64,000 bases of DNA from Dyella sp. M7H15-1 (GTDB taxonomy: Bacteria; Pseudomonadota; Gammaproteobacteria; Xanthomonadales; Rhodanobacteraceae). A model generated the notes under the pieces. That model saw only the letters and a program-made list of their open reading frames with translations. It searched no databases and was not told where the DNA came from. Positions 8,234 through 18,137 of the stretch are shown here, one piece after another. The stretch spans positions 1,488,001-1,552,000 of the forward strand of contig NZ_CP035300.1 in NCBI RefSeq assembly GCF_004114615.1, in the 5' to 3' direction. The translations under genes and the position numbers were made by a program. Every line of letters starts with the position of its first letter. The first letter of the stretch is position 1.

Positions 8234-11200
8234 ATGAATATTTCCCGCCTGTTCGTACTCAGGCCGGTGGCTACGTCGCTACTGATGATCGCCCTGGTAC
8301 TGGTGGGCCTGGTCGCGATGCGCTTCCTGCCGGTGTCCTCGCTGCCGGATGTCGATTATCCCACCATCCAAGTGCAGACTTTCTATCCGGGTGCGAGTCC
8401 GGAAGTGATGGCCACCACGGTCACCGCGCCGCTGGAAGTACAGCTTGGCGAAATCCCTGGCCTGCAACAGATGACGTCGAGCAGTTCGGCGGGTGCATCC
8501 ATCATCACCTTGCAGTTCGATCTTTCGCTCAACCTCGACGTGGCCGAACAGAACGTGCAGGAGGCGATCAACGCCGCCAACAGCCTGCTGCCCAGCGGCT
8601 TGCCGGCACCACCTACCTACGCCAAGGTAAACCCAGCCGACCAGCCCATTCTCACGTTGGCGGTCACGTCCGATTCGATGTCGCTGACGCAGTTGCAGGA
8701 CGTCGCCAACAATCGCCTGGGCACGAAGATTTCCGAAGTCCCCGGCGTGGGTCTGGTCACCCCGGCCGGCGGCAACGTACCGGCCGTGCGCGTGGAAGCC
8801 GATCCGCAGAAGCTGGCCGCGTATGGGCTCAATATCGACGACCTGCGTTCGCTGATTTCCAACGTCAACGTCAGCCAGCCCAAGGGCAACTTCGATGGTC
8901 CGAAGCTGGACTACACCATCAATGGCAACGACCAGATCCAGGATCCCAAGGATTATCTGGATACGGTGATCGCCTACCAGAACGGCGCGCCGGTATTCCT
9001 CAAGGATGTCGCCCGCGTCACTCAGTCCGCCCAGAATACCGAGCAGGGCGCCTGGTACAACAAGACTCCCGCGATCGTGCTGAACGTGCAGCGCCAGCCC
9101 GGCGCGAACGTGATCGCCACGGTCGACCAGATCAAGAAAGTACTGCCGCAGCTTGAGTCCACGCTGCCGGCCGGCATGCAGGTGAAGATCGTTTCGGACA
9201 GCACCGGCGTGATCCGTGCCTCGGTGTCCGATGCCGCGTTCGAGCTGATCCTTGCGGTGGTGCTGGTGGTGCTGGTGATCTTTGTGTTCCTGCGTAACCT
9301 GCCTGCCACCATCATTCCCAGCATTTCGGTGCCAGTGTCGCTGATCGGTACGCTAGCGATGATGTACGAGCTCGATTACTCCATCGACAACCTCTCGTTG
9401 ATGGCATTGATCATCGCCACCGGTTTCGTGGTGGATGACTCGATCGTGATGATCGAGAACATCGTGCGTTACCTGGAAGAAGGCGAAACGCCGCTCAATG
9501 CCGCGTTGATCGGCGCGGGCCAGATCGGTTTTACCATTCTGTCGCTGACGGTGTCCTTGATCGCCGTGCTGATCCCGCTGCTGTTCATGGGTGGCGTCAT
9601 CGGACGACTGTTCAGTGAATTCGCCGTGACGCTGGCGGTGACTATTGTGCTGTCCGGCGTGGTATCGCTGACCCTGGTGCCTATGTTATGCGCACGCATC
9701 CTGCGCGCCGAATCCGAGCGGCATCCCAGCCGCTTCGAAAAATACAGCGAAGGCTTGTTCAACAAGACACTCGCTGCCTACGAGCGCGGCCTGCGCTTCG
9801 TGATGAATCACCAACGGGCAACGCTGGTGGTCTTCGTGATAACCCTGGTCATCACGGTGATGCTGTACATCGTCATTCCCAAGGGCCTGTTCCCGGTGCA
9901 GGACGTGGGCGTGATCCAGGGTATCAGCGTCGCCGACAACTCCGTGTCCTACGCCACCATGGTCGATCGCCAGGTCGCGATGGCCGAAGCGATCCTCAAG
10001 GACAAGGATGTCGTCAACCTGACCTCTTATGTCGGCATCGACGGCACCAACACCACGCTTAACAACGGGCGCTTCCTGATCAACCTGAAGTCGCGCGACG
10101 ATCGATCCGAAACTGCCGAGCAAATCGCGCGCCGCATCCAGACGGAGGTAACAAGCGTACCCGGCATCAAGCTGTATCTGCAGCCTGAGCAAGACCTGAC
10201 GCTGGATACCACCATCTCGCCCAACCAGTACCAGTTCGTGCTGCGTGGACCGAGCCAGCAGGTGTTCCAGAAATACGTGCCGGCGCTGATCGACAAGATG
10301 AAACAGATCACGTCGATCCGCGATGTCACCAGCGATTTGAACAACGACGGCCTGAGCGTCAACGTTGAAGTCAACCGCCCATTGGCCGCACGCTTCGGCA
10401 TCACCGCGGCGACCATCGACAACGCGCTTTACGACGCGCTGGGCCAGCGCATTGTGTCGACCATCTTCGACCAGTCCAGCCAGTATCGCGTGATCCTGGT
10501 GGCCAAGCCGGAGAAAATGCCGACCCTGCAGTCGCTGGGCGAACTCTATCTGCCCAGCCAGACCAGCAGCAGCGGCCAGGTACCATTGAGCGCCATCGCC
10601 AAGATCGAAGTCACCAAGTCGCCATTGGTGATCAGCCATCTGGCACAGTTCCCGTCGGTGACGATCTCTTTCAACCTGGCGCAGGATGCTTCATTGAGCA
10701 AGGCGGTGGAGGAGGTCAACCAGGCCGAGAAGGCGGTGAATCTGCCGCCATCGATTACCTCATCGTTCCAGGGCGCCGCGCAGGCGTTCCAGGATTCGCT
10801 GTCGAGTGAGGTGTATCTGCTGATCGCCGCACTGGCGGCCGTCTACATCGTGCTCGGGGTGCTGTACGAAAGCTTCATCCACCCCGTGACGATTCTCTCC
10901 ACCCTGCCCTCCGCCGGTATCGGCGCGCTGTTGGCACTGATGATCGCCGGCGCCGATCTGGATGTGATCGGCATCATCGGCATCGTGCTGTTGATCGGTA
11001 TCGTGAAGAAGAACGCGATCATGATCGTGGACTTCGCGCTGGAAGCCGAACGCGAGCATGGCAAACCGCCTGCCGAAGCGATCTTCGAAGCGTCGCTGCT
11101 GCGTTTCCGCCCGATCCTGATGACCACTCTGGCTGCGATGCTTGGTGCATTGCCGATGCTGCTGGGCACGGGTACCGGTTCGGAACTGCGCCGGCCGCTA

Positions 11201-11341
11201 GGCCTGGCCATCATCGGCGGCTTGATGCTGAGCCAGTTGTTGACGTTGTTCACCACACCGGTGATTTATCTGTACTTCGACCGGCTGGCACAGCGCTTCC
11301 AGCGCAAACCGTCGCTGGCGGCTGGAGATAGCGCGCCATGA
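8234..11341 (+). CDS. mdtB: RND multidrug efflux permease, MdtB type
   Basis: A 1035-residue inner-membrane proton/drug antiporter of the hydrophobe-amphiphile (HAE-1) RND family. The proton-relay residues are present: the Asp pair in TM4 (GFVVDDSIVMIEN) and the Lys in TM10 (GIVKKNAIMIVDF). The N-terminus MNISRLFVLRPVATSLLM is typical of MdtB/MuxB. In the family, MdtB and MdtC assemble as a mixed trimer with the adaptor and an outer-membrane channel to export bile salts, novobiocin and similar compounds; the actual substrates here are unknown. It is transcribed from the same operon as the adaptor 18 bp upstream. A pair of palindromic repeats separates it from the second pump gene. Confidence 0.93.
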   Translation: MNISRLFVLRPVATSLLMIALVLVGLVAMRFLPVSSLPDVDYPTIQVQTFYPGASPEVMATTVTAPLEVQLGEIPGLQQMTSSSSAGASIITLQFDLSLNLDVAEQNVQEAINAANSLLPSGLPAPPTYAKVNPADQPILTLAVTSDSMSLTQLQDVANNRLGTKISEVPGVGLVTPAGGNVPAVRVEADPQKLAAYGLNIDDLRSLISNVNVSQPKGNFDGPKLDYTINGNDQIQDPKDYLDTVIAYQNGAPVFLKDVARVTQSAQNTEQGAWYNKTPAIVLNVQRQPGANVIATVDQIKKVLPQLESTLPAGMQVKIVSDSTGVIRASVSDAAFELILAVVLVVLVIFVFLRNLPATIIPSISVPVSLIGTLAMMYELDYSIDNLSLMALIIATGFVVDDSIVMIENIVRYLEEGETPLNAALIGAGQIGFTILSLTVSLIAVLIPLLFMGGVIGRLFSEFAVTLAVTIVLSGVVSLTLVPMLCARILRAESERHPSRFEKYSEGLFNKTLAAYERGLRFVMNHQRATLVVFVITLVITVMLYIVIPKGLFPVQDVGVIQGISVADNSVSYATMVDRQVAMAEAILKDKDVVNLTSYVGIDGTNTTLNNGRFLINLKSRDDRSETAEQIARRIQTEVTSVPGIKLYLQPEQDLTLDTTISPNQYQFVLRGPSQQVFQKYVPALIDKMKQITSIRDVTSDLNNDGLSVNVEVNRPLAARFGITAATIDNALYDALGQRIVSTIFDQSSQYRVILVAKPEKMPTLQSLGELYLPSQTSSSGQVPLSAIAKIEVTKSPLVISHLAQFPSVTISFNLAQDASLSKAVEEVNQAEKAVNLPPSITSSFQGAAQAFQDSLSSEVYLLIAALAAVYIVLGVLYESFIHPVTILSTLPSAGIGALLALMIAGADLDVIGIIGIVLLIGIVKKNAIMIVDFALEAEREHGKPPAEAIFEASLLRFRPILMTTLAAMLGALPMLLGTGTGSELRRPLGLAIIGGLMLSQLLTLFTTPVIYLYFDRLAQRFQRKPSLAAGDSAP

Positions 11342-11365
11342 TGGCTTGCGTGCCACACAACCTGC

Positions 11366-11522
11366 GCCCTCTCCCCTCTGGGGAGAGGGCTGGGGTGAGG
11401 GGCTGGGCTCGCCATGATCTTCATGGCTCCGACAGTTCATGGCCGATGCTTCCGCGTAACGGATTTGCTTTTGCGCAAGATTGGCCCCTCACCCTAACCC
11501 TCTCCCCAGAGGGGAGAGGGGG
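11366..11522. repeat. Two inverted copies of a CCCTCTCCC/GGGAGAGGG palindromic repeat
   Basis: Copy one at 11366-11402 contains CCCTCTCCCC...GGGGAGAGGG followed by CTGGGGTGAGGGG. Copy two at 11486-11522 is nearly the reverse complement of it, with about 80 bp between. Each copy is a hairpin, and the two together could form a larger one. A third copy is at 60348-60386. Such elements are familiar REP-like extragenic repeats in Xanthomonadales. Here they fill the 208-bp gap between mdtB and mdtC, where they may affect read-through or mRNA stability. Confidence 0.8.
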
Positions 11523-11549
11523 CCAGCGCATCGCCAACGGTGGTCGCCC

Positions 11550-14500
11550 GTGAACATCTCGGCGCTCTTCATCAAGCGTCCGGTGGCGACCACCTTGCTG
11601 GCGATAGCCATTCTGCTGTCGGGCCTGTTGGCCTATTTCCACCTGCCTGTCGCGCCGCTGCCCAACGTCACCTATCCGGTGATCGTTGTGCAGGCCAAGA
11701 TGGCTGGCGCCAGTCCGGAGATCATGGCGTCCACCGTGGCCGAACCCCTGGAAAAGCGCCTCGGCACGATTGCCGACGTCACCGAACTCACCTCCACCAG
11801 CTTCGTCGGCTCAGCGCAGATCGTGGTGCGGTTCGGCTTGAATCGCGACATCAACGGCGCAGCGCGCGATGTGCAGGCGGCCATCCAGGCGGCACGCGCG
11901 GACCTGCCGACCACGCTACGCAACAACCCGAGCTATCGCGAGTTCAACCCAGCGGATTCGCCGATCATGGCGCTGGCGCTGACATCCAAAACGCTGACCC
12001 GTGCGCAGCTTTACGACTCCGCGGATTCAGTCATCCAGCAGCAGCTCTCGCAGGTGGATGGCGTGGGCCAGATCACCCTAGGTGGCAGCGCCCTGCCCTC
12101 GGTGCGCATAGAACTGGAGCCCAACAAGCTCAACAGCTACGGCATCGGACTGGAAGACGTGCGTGCGGCCATCAGCGGCGCCAACGCAGATAGCGCCAAA
12201 GGTCATATCGATCAGGATGGCCTGCGCTACGAGGTCACCTCCAACGACCAGATCAATAAGGCGGCGCCCTATCGCGACCTGGTGATCGCGTATCGCGATG
12301 GTTCGCCAGTGCTTCTGCGCGATGTGGCGGACGTACAGGACTCCGCGGAAAACGTTCGCAACATGGGGCTATACAACGGCCAGCCCGCGGTGCTGGTGAT
12401 TGTGTACCCGCTGCCGGGCGGCAACATCGTCAAGACCGTGGCGCAAATCCGCAAGGTGCTGCCATCGATCAAGGCCACACTGCCACGCAATGTGCACATC
12501 GGTATTGTCATCGACCGCTCGCAATCGGTGAACGCCGCAGTGGGTGATACGGAACGCTCGCTGTTCATGGCCGTGCTGTTGGTGATCGGCGTGGTATACG
12601 TGTTCCTGCAATCGCCACGCGCGATCCTGATTCCTGCCGTAGCGCTGCCGCTGTCCATCATCGGCACCTTCGGGCTGATGTACCTGATGGGTTACAGCCT
12701 GGACAATCTTTCGCTGATGGCGCTGACCATCGGCACCGGCTTCGTGGTTGACGATGCGGTCGTGGTGCTGGAAAACATCGTGCGCCACGTCGAAACAGGC
12801 ATGAATGTTCGCGAGGCGGCGCTGAAGGGCAGCGGCGAAGTCGGCTTTACCGTGATCTCCATGAGCATCTCGCTGATCGCGGTGTTCCTGCCGATCCTGC
12901 TGATGCCGGGCATCATCGGCCTGCTGTTCCACGAGTTCGCGGTGACGCTTTCGGTTGCGATCCTGCTGTCGCTGGTGATCTCGCTGACGGTCACGCCGAC
13001 CATGGCCGCTTATCTGCTGCGTCCGGGTGCGGCGATGCACTCCAAGGCACGCTGGGCGGTTTGGTACGAGCGTCAGTTCGAGCGCTTCAAACAGGCGTAT
13101 TCGCGCTCGCTCAGTGCCGTACTCAACAACGCGCTGATGATCGGATTGATGCTGATCGGCCTGATCGTGCTCAATCTGTTCCTGGTCAAATGGCTGCCGT
13201 CCACGTTCTTTCCCGAACAAGACAACGGCATCCTGATGGGGCAGATCATCGCCGACCAGAGTATTTCCTTCCAGGCGATGGAGCAGAAGCTCGCGCAGCT
13301 GCAATCCATCGTACAGAAAGATCCGGCCGTAGCTTCCGTCGCCGGTTTCACCGGCGGCCGCGCGCTGAATACCGCCAACGTGTACGTGGAGCTGAAACCG
13401 CTGTCCGAACGTAAGCTCTCCGCAGCGCAAGTCGTGGACCGCTTGCGTCCCAAGCTCAACGCTGTATCAGGCTCAAAGCTGTTCATGCAGGCCGCGCAGG
13501 ATCTGCACATCGGCGGGCGGCAGTCGGCGGCGGAATACCAATACACCCTGACCAGTGACGATCCAGCGGCACTGTTTACCTGGGTGCCGAAGCTGGTGAC
13601 CGCGCTAGGTAAATACCGCAACCCATTGCAGGACGTGAACTCCGACCTGCAGCAGAACGGCTTGCAGACCTACGTTAATTTCGACCGCGCCACCATGGCC
13701 CGCTACAGCTTTGCGCCGAACCAGATCGATGCCGTGCTTTACGATGCCTTCGGCCAGCGCACCGTATCCACCGTGTACAACCAGCTCAACCAGTATTACG
13801 TGGTGATGGAAGTGGCGCCGCAATACTGGCAGTACCCACAGATGCTGGACCGCATGTTCTTCAGCACGGCGGCAGGTAACCCCGCCGGCACGCAACAGAC
13901 GCAGATGCCAGGCAGCGTGGTATCCGGCGTGACGGCGCACTTGGCGGTCACCGCAGCATCGAATAGCGCATCCAGCATCAACTCGCTCAACGCCAACGCC
14001 CAGGCGAACCAGCTTACCAATGCCATCTCCAACTCCAAGGGCGGCACCTCCAGCGGCAGCGCGGACAGTACCGCCGCCGAAACGATAGTGCCGTTTCCGG
14101 CCATGCTCAGCTACACGAGCAACCACACTGCTACCCAGGTGAATCACCAGGATGGCCTGGTCGCCAGTACCATCTCGTTCAACCTGCCTCCGGGCGGATC
14201 GCTGAGCACGGCGATTGCGTCAATCAACCAGGCGATGCAGGAACTGGGCATGCCAGCATCCATCCACGGCGCTACAGCGGGTGCTGCGCAGGTGTATTCG
14301 CAATCGATGTCGACCATGCCGTTGCTGATCCTGGCGGCATTGGCGGCGGTGTATATCGTGCTCGGCATGCTGTATGAAAACACGGTGCACCCGATCACCA
14401 TTCTGTCCACCTTGCCTTCGGCAGGCATCGGCGCGACGCTGGCGCTGCTGATCTTCGGCACCCCGTTCTCGGTGATCGCGATGATCGGCATCATCCTGCT

Positions 14501-14858
14501 GATCGGTATCGTGAAGAAGAACGCGATCATGATGATCGACGTGGCCATCCATTTGCAGCGTGACGAAGGCTATACGCCGACCCAGGCCATTCACGACGCA
14601 GCCGTGGTTCGCCTGCGCCCCATCATGATGACCACGGCAGCAGCCGTACTCGGTGCGGTGCCACTGGCCGTCGGTATCGGCCAGGGTGCGTCGCTGCGCC
14701 AGCCGCTCGGCATTACCGTGATGGGTGGCTTGATTCTCAGCCAGGTCTTTACTCTGTACACGACACCGGTGATCTACCTTTTCCTCGACCGCTTGCGCGC
14801 ACGACTTGCCAAGTGGGCCGCCACCCTGCCGTGGAACAGATCGGACGCGAGCGCATGA
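11550..14858 (+). CDS. mdtC: RND multidrug efflux permease, MdtC type, with Ser/Asn-rich insertion
   Basis: The second RND pump of the operon, 1102 residues from the GTG at 11550 (VNISALFIKRPVATTLLA). An upstream in-frame ATG at 11481 lies inside the palindromic repeat and would add an unrelated leader. The TM4 Asp pair (GFVVDDAVVVLEN) and TM10 Lys (GIVKKNAIMMIDV) are intact. It is about 75 residues longer than usual MdtC proteins because of a low-complexity insertion rich in Ser, Asn, Ala and Thr at about residues 771-848, in the periplasmic domain just before the strand ending VPFPAM. The stop overlaps the start of the outer-membrane factor by 4 bp (ATGA, 14855-14858). Confidence 0.93.
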   Translation: MNISALFIKRPVATTLLAIAILLSGLLAYFHLPVAPLPNVTYPVIVVQAKMAGASPEIMASTVAEPLEKRLGTIADVTELTSTSFVGSAQIVVRFGLNRDINGAARDVQAAIQAARADLPTTLRNNPSYREFNPADSPIMALALTSKTLTRAQLYDSADSVIQQQLSQVDGVGQITLGGSALPSVRIELEPNKLNSYGIGLEDVRAAISGANADSAKGHIDQDGLRYEVTSNDQINKAAPYRDLVIAYRDGSPVLLRDVADVQDSAENVRNMGLYNGQPAVLVIVYPLPGGNIVKTVAQIRKVLPSIKATLPRNVHIGIVIDRSQSVNAAVGDTERSLFMAVLLVIGVVYVFLQSPRAILIPAVALPLSIIGTFGLMYLMGYSLDNLSLMALTIGTGFVVDDAVVVLENIVRHVETGMNVREAALKGSGEVGFTVISMSISLIAVFLPILLMPGIIGLLFHEFAVTLSVAILLSLVISLTVTPTMAAYLLRPGAAMHSKARWAVWYERQFERFKQAYSRSLSAVLNNALMIGLMLIGLIVLNLFLVKWLPSTFFPEQDNGILMGQIIADQSISFQAMEQKLAQLQSIVQKDPAVASVAGFTGGRALNTANVYVELKPLSERKLSAAQVVDRLRPKLNAVSGSKLFMQAAQDLHIGGRQSAAEYQYTLTSDDPAALFTWVPKLVTALGKYRNPLQDVNSDLQQNGLQTYVNFDRATMARYSFAPNQIDAVLYDAFGQRTVSTVYNQLNQYYVVMEVAPQYWQYPQMLDRMFFSTAAGNPAGTQQTQMPGSVVSGVTAHLAVTAASNSASSINSLNANAQANQLTNAISNSKGGTSSGSADSTAAETIVPFPAMLSYTSNHTATQVNHQDGLVASTISFNLPPGGSLSTAIASINQAMQELGMPASIHGATAGAAQVYSQSMSTMPLLILAALAAVYIVLGMLYENTVHPITILSTLPSAGIGATLALLIFGTPFSVIAMIGIILLIGIVKKNAIMMIDVAIHLQRDEGYTPTQAIHDAAVVRLRPIMMTTAAAVLGAVPLAVGIGQGASLRQPLGITVMGGLILSQVFTLYTTPVIYLFLDRLRARLAKWAATLPWNRSDASA

Positions 14859-16309
14859 CTATGAAGACTTATTCCCATACCGCTCTGACCGCCTCGCTGG
14901 CACTGTTGCTCAGCGGCTGCATGGTCGGTCCGGATTACCACCGGCCACAGGTACCCGTCGCCACGCAGTACAAGGAGCTCCCCGGCTGGTCACAAGCTGC
15001 GCCAGCGGCTGAAGCCCCCAAAGGCAACTGGTGGACGGTATTCAACGATCCATTGCTCAACGAACTGGAACCGCAGATATCGGTCTCGAACAAGACCGTG
15101 CGCCAGGCTTATGCCAACTATCAGGAAGCCTTGGCGGAAGTAAAAGTCGCCAACGCCTCACTGTTCCCAACCATCGGCATAACCGGCTCGGCCAGCAAGC
15201 AGCGCACCAACACCGGCAGCGCCAGCCTGAACCCGAATTTCCATCCTGTGAATACCTCGGGCTCCGCGGAGGGCGGCATAAGCTGGGCCCCCGATCTGTG
15301 GGGCAAGGTTCGCCGCACCATCGAAGAAAACAAGGCGACCGCGCAGGCCAGCGAAGCGACTCTGGCAAACGCCACGCTATCCGAACAAACAGCACTGGCC
15401 ACGGCGGTGATCGAATTGCGCGTCAGCGATGCGAATATCGACCTGCTGCAAAAAACCGTCGATGCCTACACCGAATACCTGCGTGTGGTAGAAAACCAGG
15501 GTATCGCCGGCACCACGCCACCTTCCGACGTGATCACCGCACGTACGCAGCTGGAAAACGCCAAGGCCAGCCTGATTGCGCTGGGTGTCGCACGTGCGCA
15601 ATACGCGCATGCAATCGCCGTGCTGGTCGGCAAGAATCCGGAAGAGTTGGATATTCCGCACAGCACGTCTTTGCCGACGCTGCCAAGTGTGCCGGTTGGC
15701 GTACCTTCCACGCTGTTGCAACGTCGTCCTGATATTGCAGTCGCCGAACGCCAGATGGCTGCGCAGAACGCCGCCGTTGGTGTGGCCATAGCGGCCTATT
15801 ACCCCAGCATTTCCCTGTCGGCCGCCGATGGTTTTTCACAGTCGCCACTGGCCGGGCTGCTGCATCTGGCCAATCATGTCTGGTCTGTTGGCGCCGATGT
15901 TGATGAGACCGTCTTCGACTTCGGTGCGCGCCATGGCGAAGTGACCGCCGCCAAGGCGTCCTACGAAGCCTCCGTCGCCAACTATCGCGGCACCGTATTA
16001 ACGGCGTTCCAGAATGTGGAGAATGATCTCTCTGGCCTGCGCATTCTGGCCCAGCAGGCGGACGTATTGAACGCCGCCGTGAAGGACTCAACCCAGGGCG
16101 CGCAGATCGCCATGAACGAATATCAGGCCGGCACGGTCGACTACACGACGGCTGCCACCGCGCAGGCCACTCAGCTAAGCACGGAGCAGAGCGCCGTGAG
16201 TGTGCAGCAGCAGCGCTTGCTGGATGCAGTGTCGTTGATCGGTGATCTTGGCGGTGGCTGGTCAGCCGATCAGCTTGATGATTCCAAACCGCCTACCGCT
16301 ACACATTGA
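14855..16309 (+). CDS. Outer-membrane efflux lipoprotein (TolC/OprM/NodT family)
   Basis: The outer-membrane channel of the MdtABC-type exporter, 484 residues. The start at 14855 overlaps the mdtC stop; a second ATG at 14861 is possible. A lipoprotein signal peptide ends in the lipobox LLSGC, followed by MVGPDYHRP, the classic N-terminus of NodT-family factors. Two OEP repeats with long helices follow, the second starting after LLQRRPDIAVAERQM. In this family three copies form a trans-periplasmic duct. Its place as fourth gene of the operon matches muxABC-opmB of Pseudomonas. Confidence 0.93.
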   Translation: MTMKTYSHTALTASLALLLSGCMVGPDYHRPQVPVATQYKELPGWSQAAPAAEAPKGNWWTVFNDPLLNELEPQISVSNKTVRQAYANYQEALAEVKVANASLFPTIGITGSASKQRTNTGSASLNPNFHPVNTSGSAEGGISWAPDLWGKVRRTIEENKATAQASEATLANATLSEQTALATAVIELRVSDANIDLLQKTVDAYTEYLRVVENQGIAGTTPPSDVITARTQLENAKASLIALGVARAQYAHAIAVLVGKNPEELDIPHSTSLPTLPSVPVGVPSTLLQRRPDIAVAERQMAAQNAAVGVAIAAYYPSISLSAADGFSQSPLAGLLHLANHVWSVGADVDETVFDFGARHGEVTAAKASYEASVANYRGTVLTAFQNVENDLSGLRILAQQADVLNAAVKDSTQGAQIAMNEYQAGTVDYTTAATAQATQLSTEQSAVSVQQQRLLDAVSLIGDLGGGWSADQLDDSKPPTATH

Positions 16310-16365
16310 ACATGTCCGCCGAAAAGCCTTATTTCGACCGCAGCATTCCTCACTATCCGACAGAA

Positions 16366-17295
16366 TCACGGATTGCTCACGCCATGTGGTACATGACCCG
16401 TCGCCACGTGTTTTCGCGCAGATTCCACGTTGACCGGCGAGTCATCGAAAAAGATATCGGCACCGAAGGCGTCAAGGAATGGACCTTTATCACGCCCGCC
16501 GAGAAACAGGGCTTCGTCGATGCGCACGCCCCAGCGTCGCAAGGTAAGAATGACGCGCTTGTGTGCGGGAGCCGAGCGTGCGGTGACCAGTGCGGTGCGA
16601 ATGGGCGAATTTTCGGCCGGGAATGCCGCCTGTAACCGATGTACCGCCGTAAGGAAACCACGGAACGGGCCTACTGACAGCGGTTCATCGGCCAACTCCG
16701 TTTCGCTGCGGTGGAAGGCTTCCAGACCTTCTTCACGCGATACGCGCTCGCCTTCGTCACCAAAGATCACGGCATCGCCGTCGAAGGCAATGCGCAACTG
16801 CTCGCTGGCACGTGGCGGCGCGACGGAAGGCAGGATGGTTGCCGCAGCCACGCCGGCTTTCAGGGCGCGGCCTACGTCCTCCGCATTGGCCGAAAGGAAC
16901 AAATCGGCGTTGAACGGCGCAATGTAGTCGGAGGTGGGCGCGCCGCTGGTAAAAGCCGCACGACTGATTTCCAAGCCGTAGTGCTGAATGGCATTGAAGA
17001 TGCGTAGTCCGGTATCGCCCGAATTGCGGGATAGCAGGATCACTTCGACCGGCGGCACGTCGCCGGCTAGCCGATTCAAGCTCAGAAGCTTCTGCACCAG
17101 CGGAAAAGCCACGCCGGGTTGCAAAATTTCATCCTCGTGTTCGATCTGGAAAGCACGATACGCATCCAGACCATCCCGCTCGAACAACGCGTGACTATCA
17201 CCGAGATCGAACAAGGCGCGGGAGGAGATGGCAACAACCAGCTTGTTGTCCATGGCGGCGCGAGGATCGTGAACGGATGCGATGGGGCGGGTCAT
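16366..17295 (-). CDS. 5'-nucleotidase (cytosolic NT5C1-like family)
   Basis: A 309-residue protein of the bacterial family resembling cytosolic 5'-nucleotidase 1, which dephosphorylates nucleoside monophosphates. The start was set at the ATG 17293-17295 (MTRPIASVHDP); the longer frame to 17355 overlaps the end of nadK. Acidic motifs AFDGDAVIFGDEGE (mid-protein) and FFDDSPVNVE (near the C-terminus) look like the metal-binding Asp clusters of a HAD-type phosphatase. It follows nadK on the same strand with a gap of 56 bp, so it may act in nucleotide or NAD turnover. The assignment rests on overall pattern and is fairly firm; substrate preference is not. Confidence 0.75.
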   Translation of the reverse strand: MTRPIASVHDPRAAMDNKLVVAISSRALFDLGDSHALFERDGLDAYRAFQIEHEDEILQPGVAFPLVQKLLSLNRLAGDVPPVEVILLSRNSGDTGLRIFNAIQHYGLEISRAAFTSGAPTSDYIAPFNADLFLSANAEDVGRALKAGVAAATILPSVAPPRASEQLRIAFDGDAVIFGDEGERVSREEGLEAFHRSETELADEPLSVGPFRGFLTAVHRLQAAFPAENSPIRTALVTARSAPAHKRVILTLRRWGVRIDEALFLGGRDKGPFLDAFGADIFFDDSPVNVESARKHVATGHVPHGVSNP

Positions 17296-17351
17296 GGACG
17301 ATATTGGCTGAGAGGTTCGAGGGGAGAGGGAGAAAAGCGGAGCGTGCCGGA

Positions 17352-18113
17352 TCAATCCGCCGCAAACTGCTCATCCAGAATGCGCTGCTCCAGATTGTGC
17401 TCCGGATCAAACAGCAACCGTACACCCTGCTCGTGCGACTGGCGGATATTCACCGTACGCACATTGCGCACTTCAAGAAAATCCGCGGTTGCGCTGATTG
17501 GCCGCTTGCCTGGATCCAACACGCGCAGGCTGACTACTGTGCGATGCGGCAAGATGGCACCGCGCCAGCGGCGCGGGCGGAACGGGCTGATCGGGGTCAA
17601 AGCCAGCACGTTGGCATCGAGCGGCAGGATCGGCCCGTGTGCAGACAGGTTATAGGCTGTGGAACCTGCGGGCGTGGACACCAGGATGCCATCGCAAATC
17701 AGCGTGGCAAGCTTCACTTCGTCGTTAAGTTTGACTTCCAGGTGCGCAGCCTGATTGGTCTGCCGCAGCAAAGACACCTCATTGAACGCCAGCGCACTGC
17801 GCGTCTGGCCATCGGCATCGGTGGTCCACATCTCCAGCGGAAACAGCTCGGCGGCGTGCGCGCACACGATGCGCTCGGGCAGCTCCTCAATTTTGTGCTT
17901 GTTCATCAAAAAGCCGACCCGGCCCAGCTTCATGCCGTAGACAGGCGCGGCAATAGCACGATGCGCGTGAAGAGTACGCAGCATGAAACCGTCGCCGCCC
18001 AAGGCGATGATCACTTCCGCTTCGACCGCAGGCACGTCGCCGTAACGCTCCACGAGTTTGCGACGTGCTTGCTGGGCGACGTTGGTTTCGCTGGCGACAA
18101 ACGCGAGGCGCAT
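17352..18113 (-). CDS. nadK: NAD kinase
   Basis: Phosphorylates NAD to NADP in the cytoplasm. It is 253 residues, short for bacterial NAD kinases but typical of Xanthomonadales. The catalytic GGDG motif is at residues 39-42, the NE pair (NEVSLLR) at 112-113, and the conserved [21 protein letters not shown]-type block covers about 143-163. The downstream gene on the same strand is a 5'-nucleotidase. Upstream lies a 240-bp block of palindromic and heptamer repeats separating it from the glutamate dehydrogenase gene. Confidence 0.95.
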   Translation of the reverse strand: MRLAFVASETNVAQQARRKLVERYGDVPAVEAEVIIALGGDGFMLRTLHAHRAIAAPVYGMKLGRVGFLMNKHKIEELPERIVCAHAAELFPLEMWTTDADGQTRSALAFNEVSLLRQTNQAAHLEVKLNDEVKLATLICDGILVSTPAGSTAYNLSAHGPILPLDANVLALTPISPFRPRRWRGAILPHRTVVSLRVLDPGKRPISATADFLEVRNVRTVNIRQSHEQGVRLLFDPEHNLEQRILDEQFAAD

Positions 18114-18137
18114 GGTGGGAGATCCATCTGTGATGTA

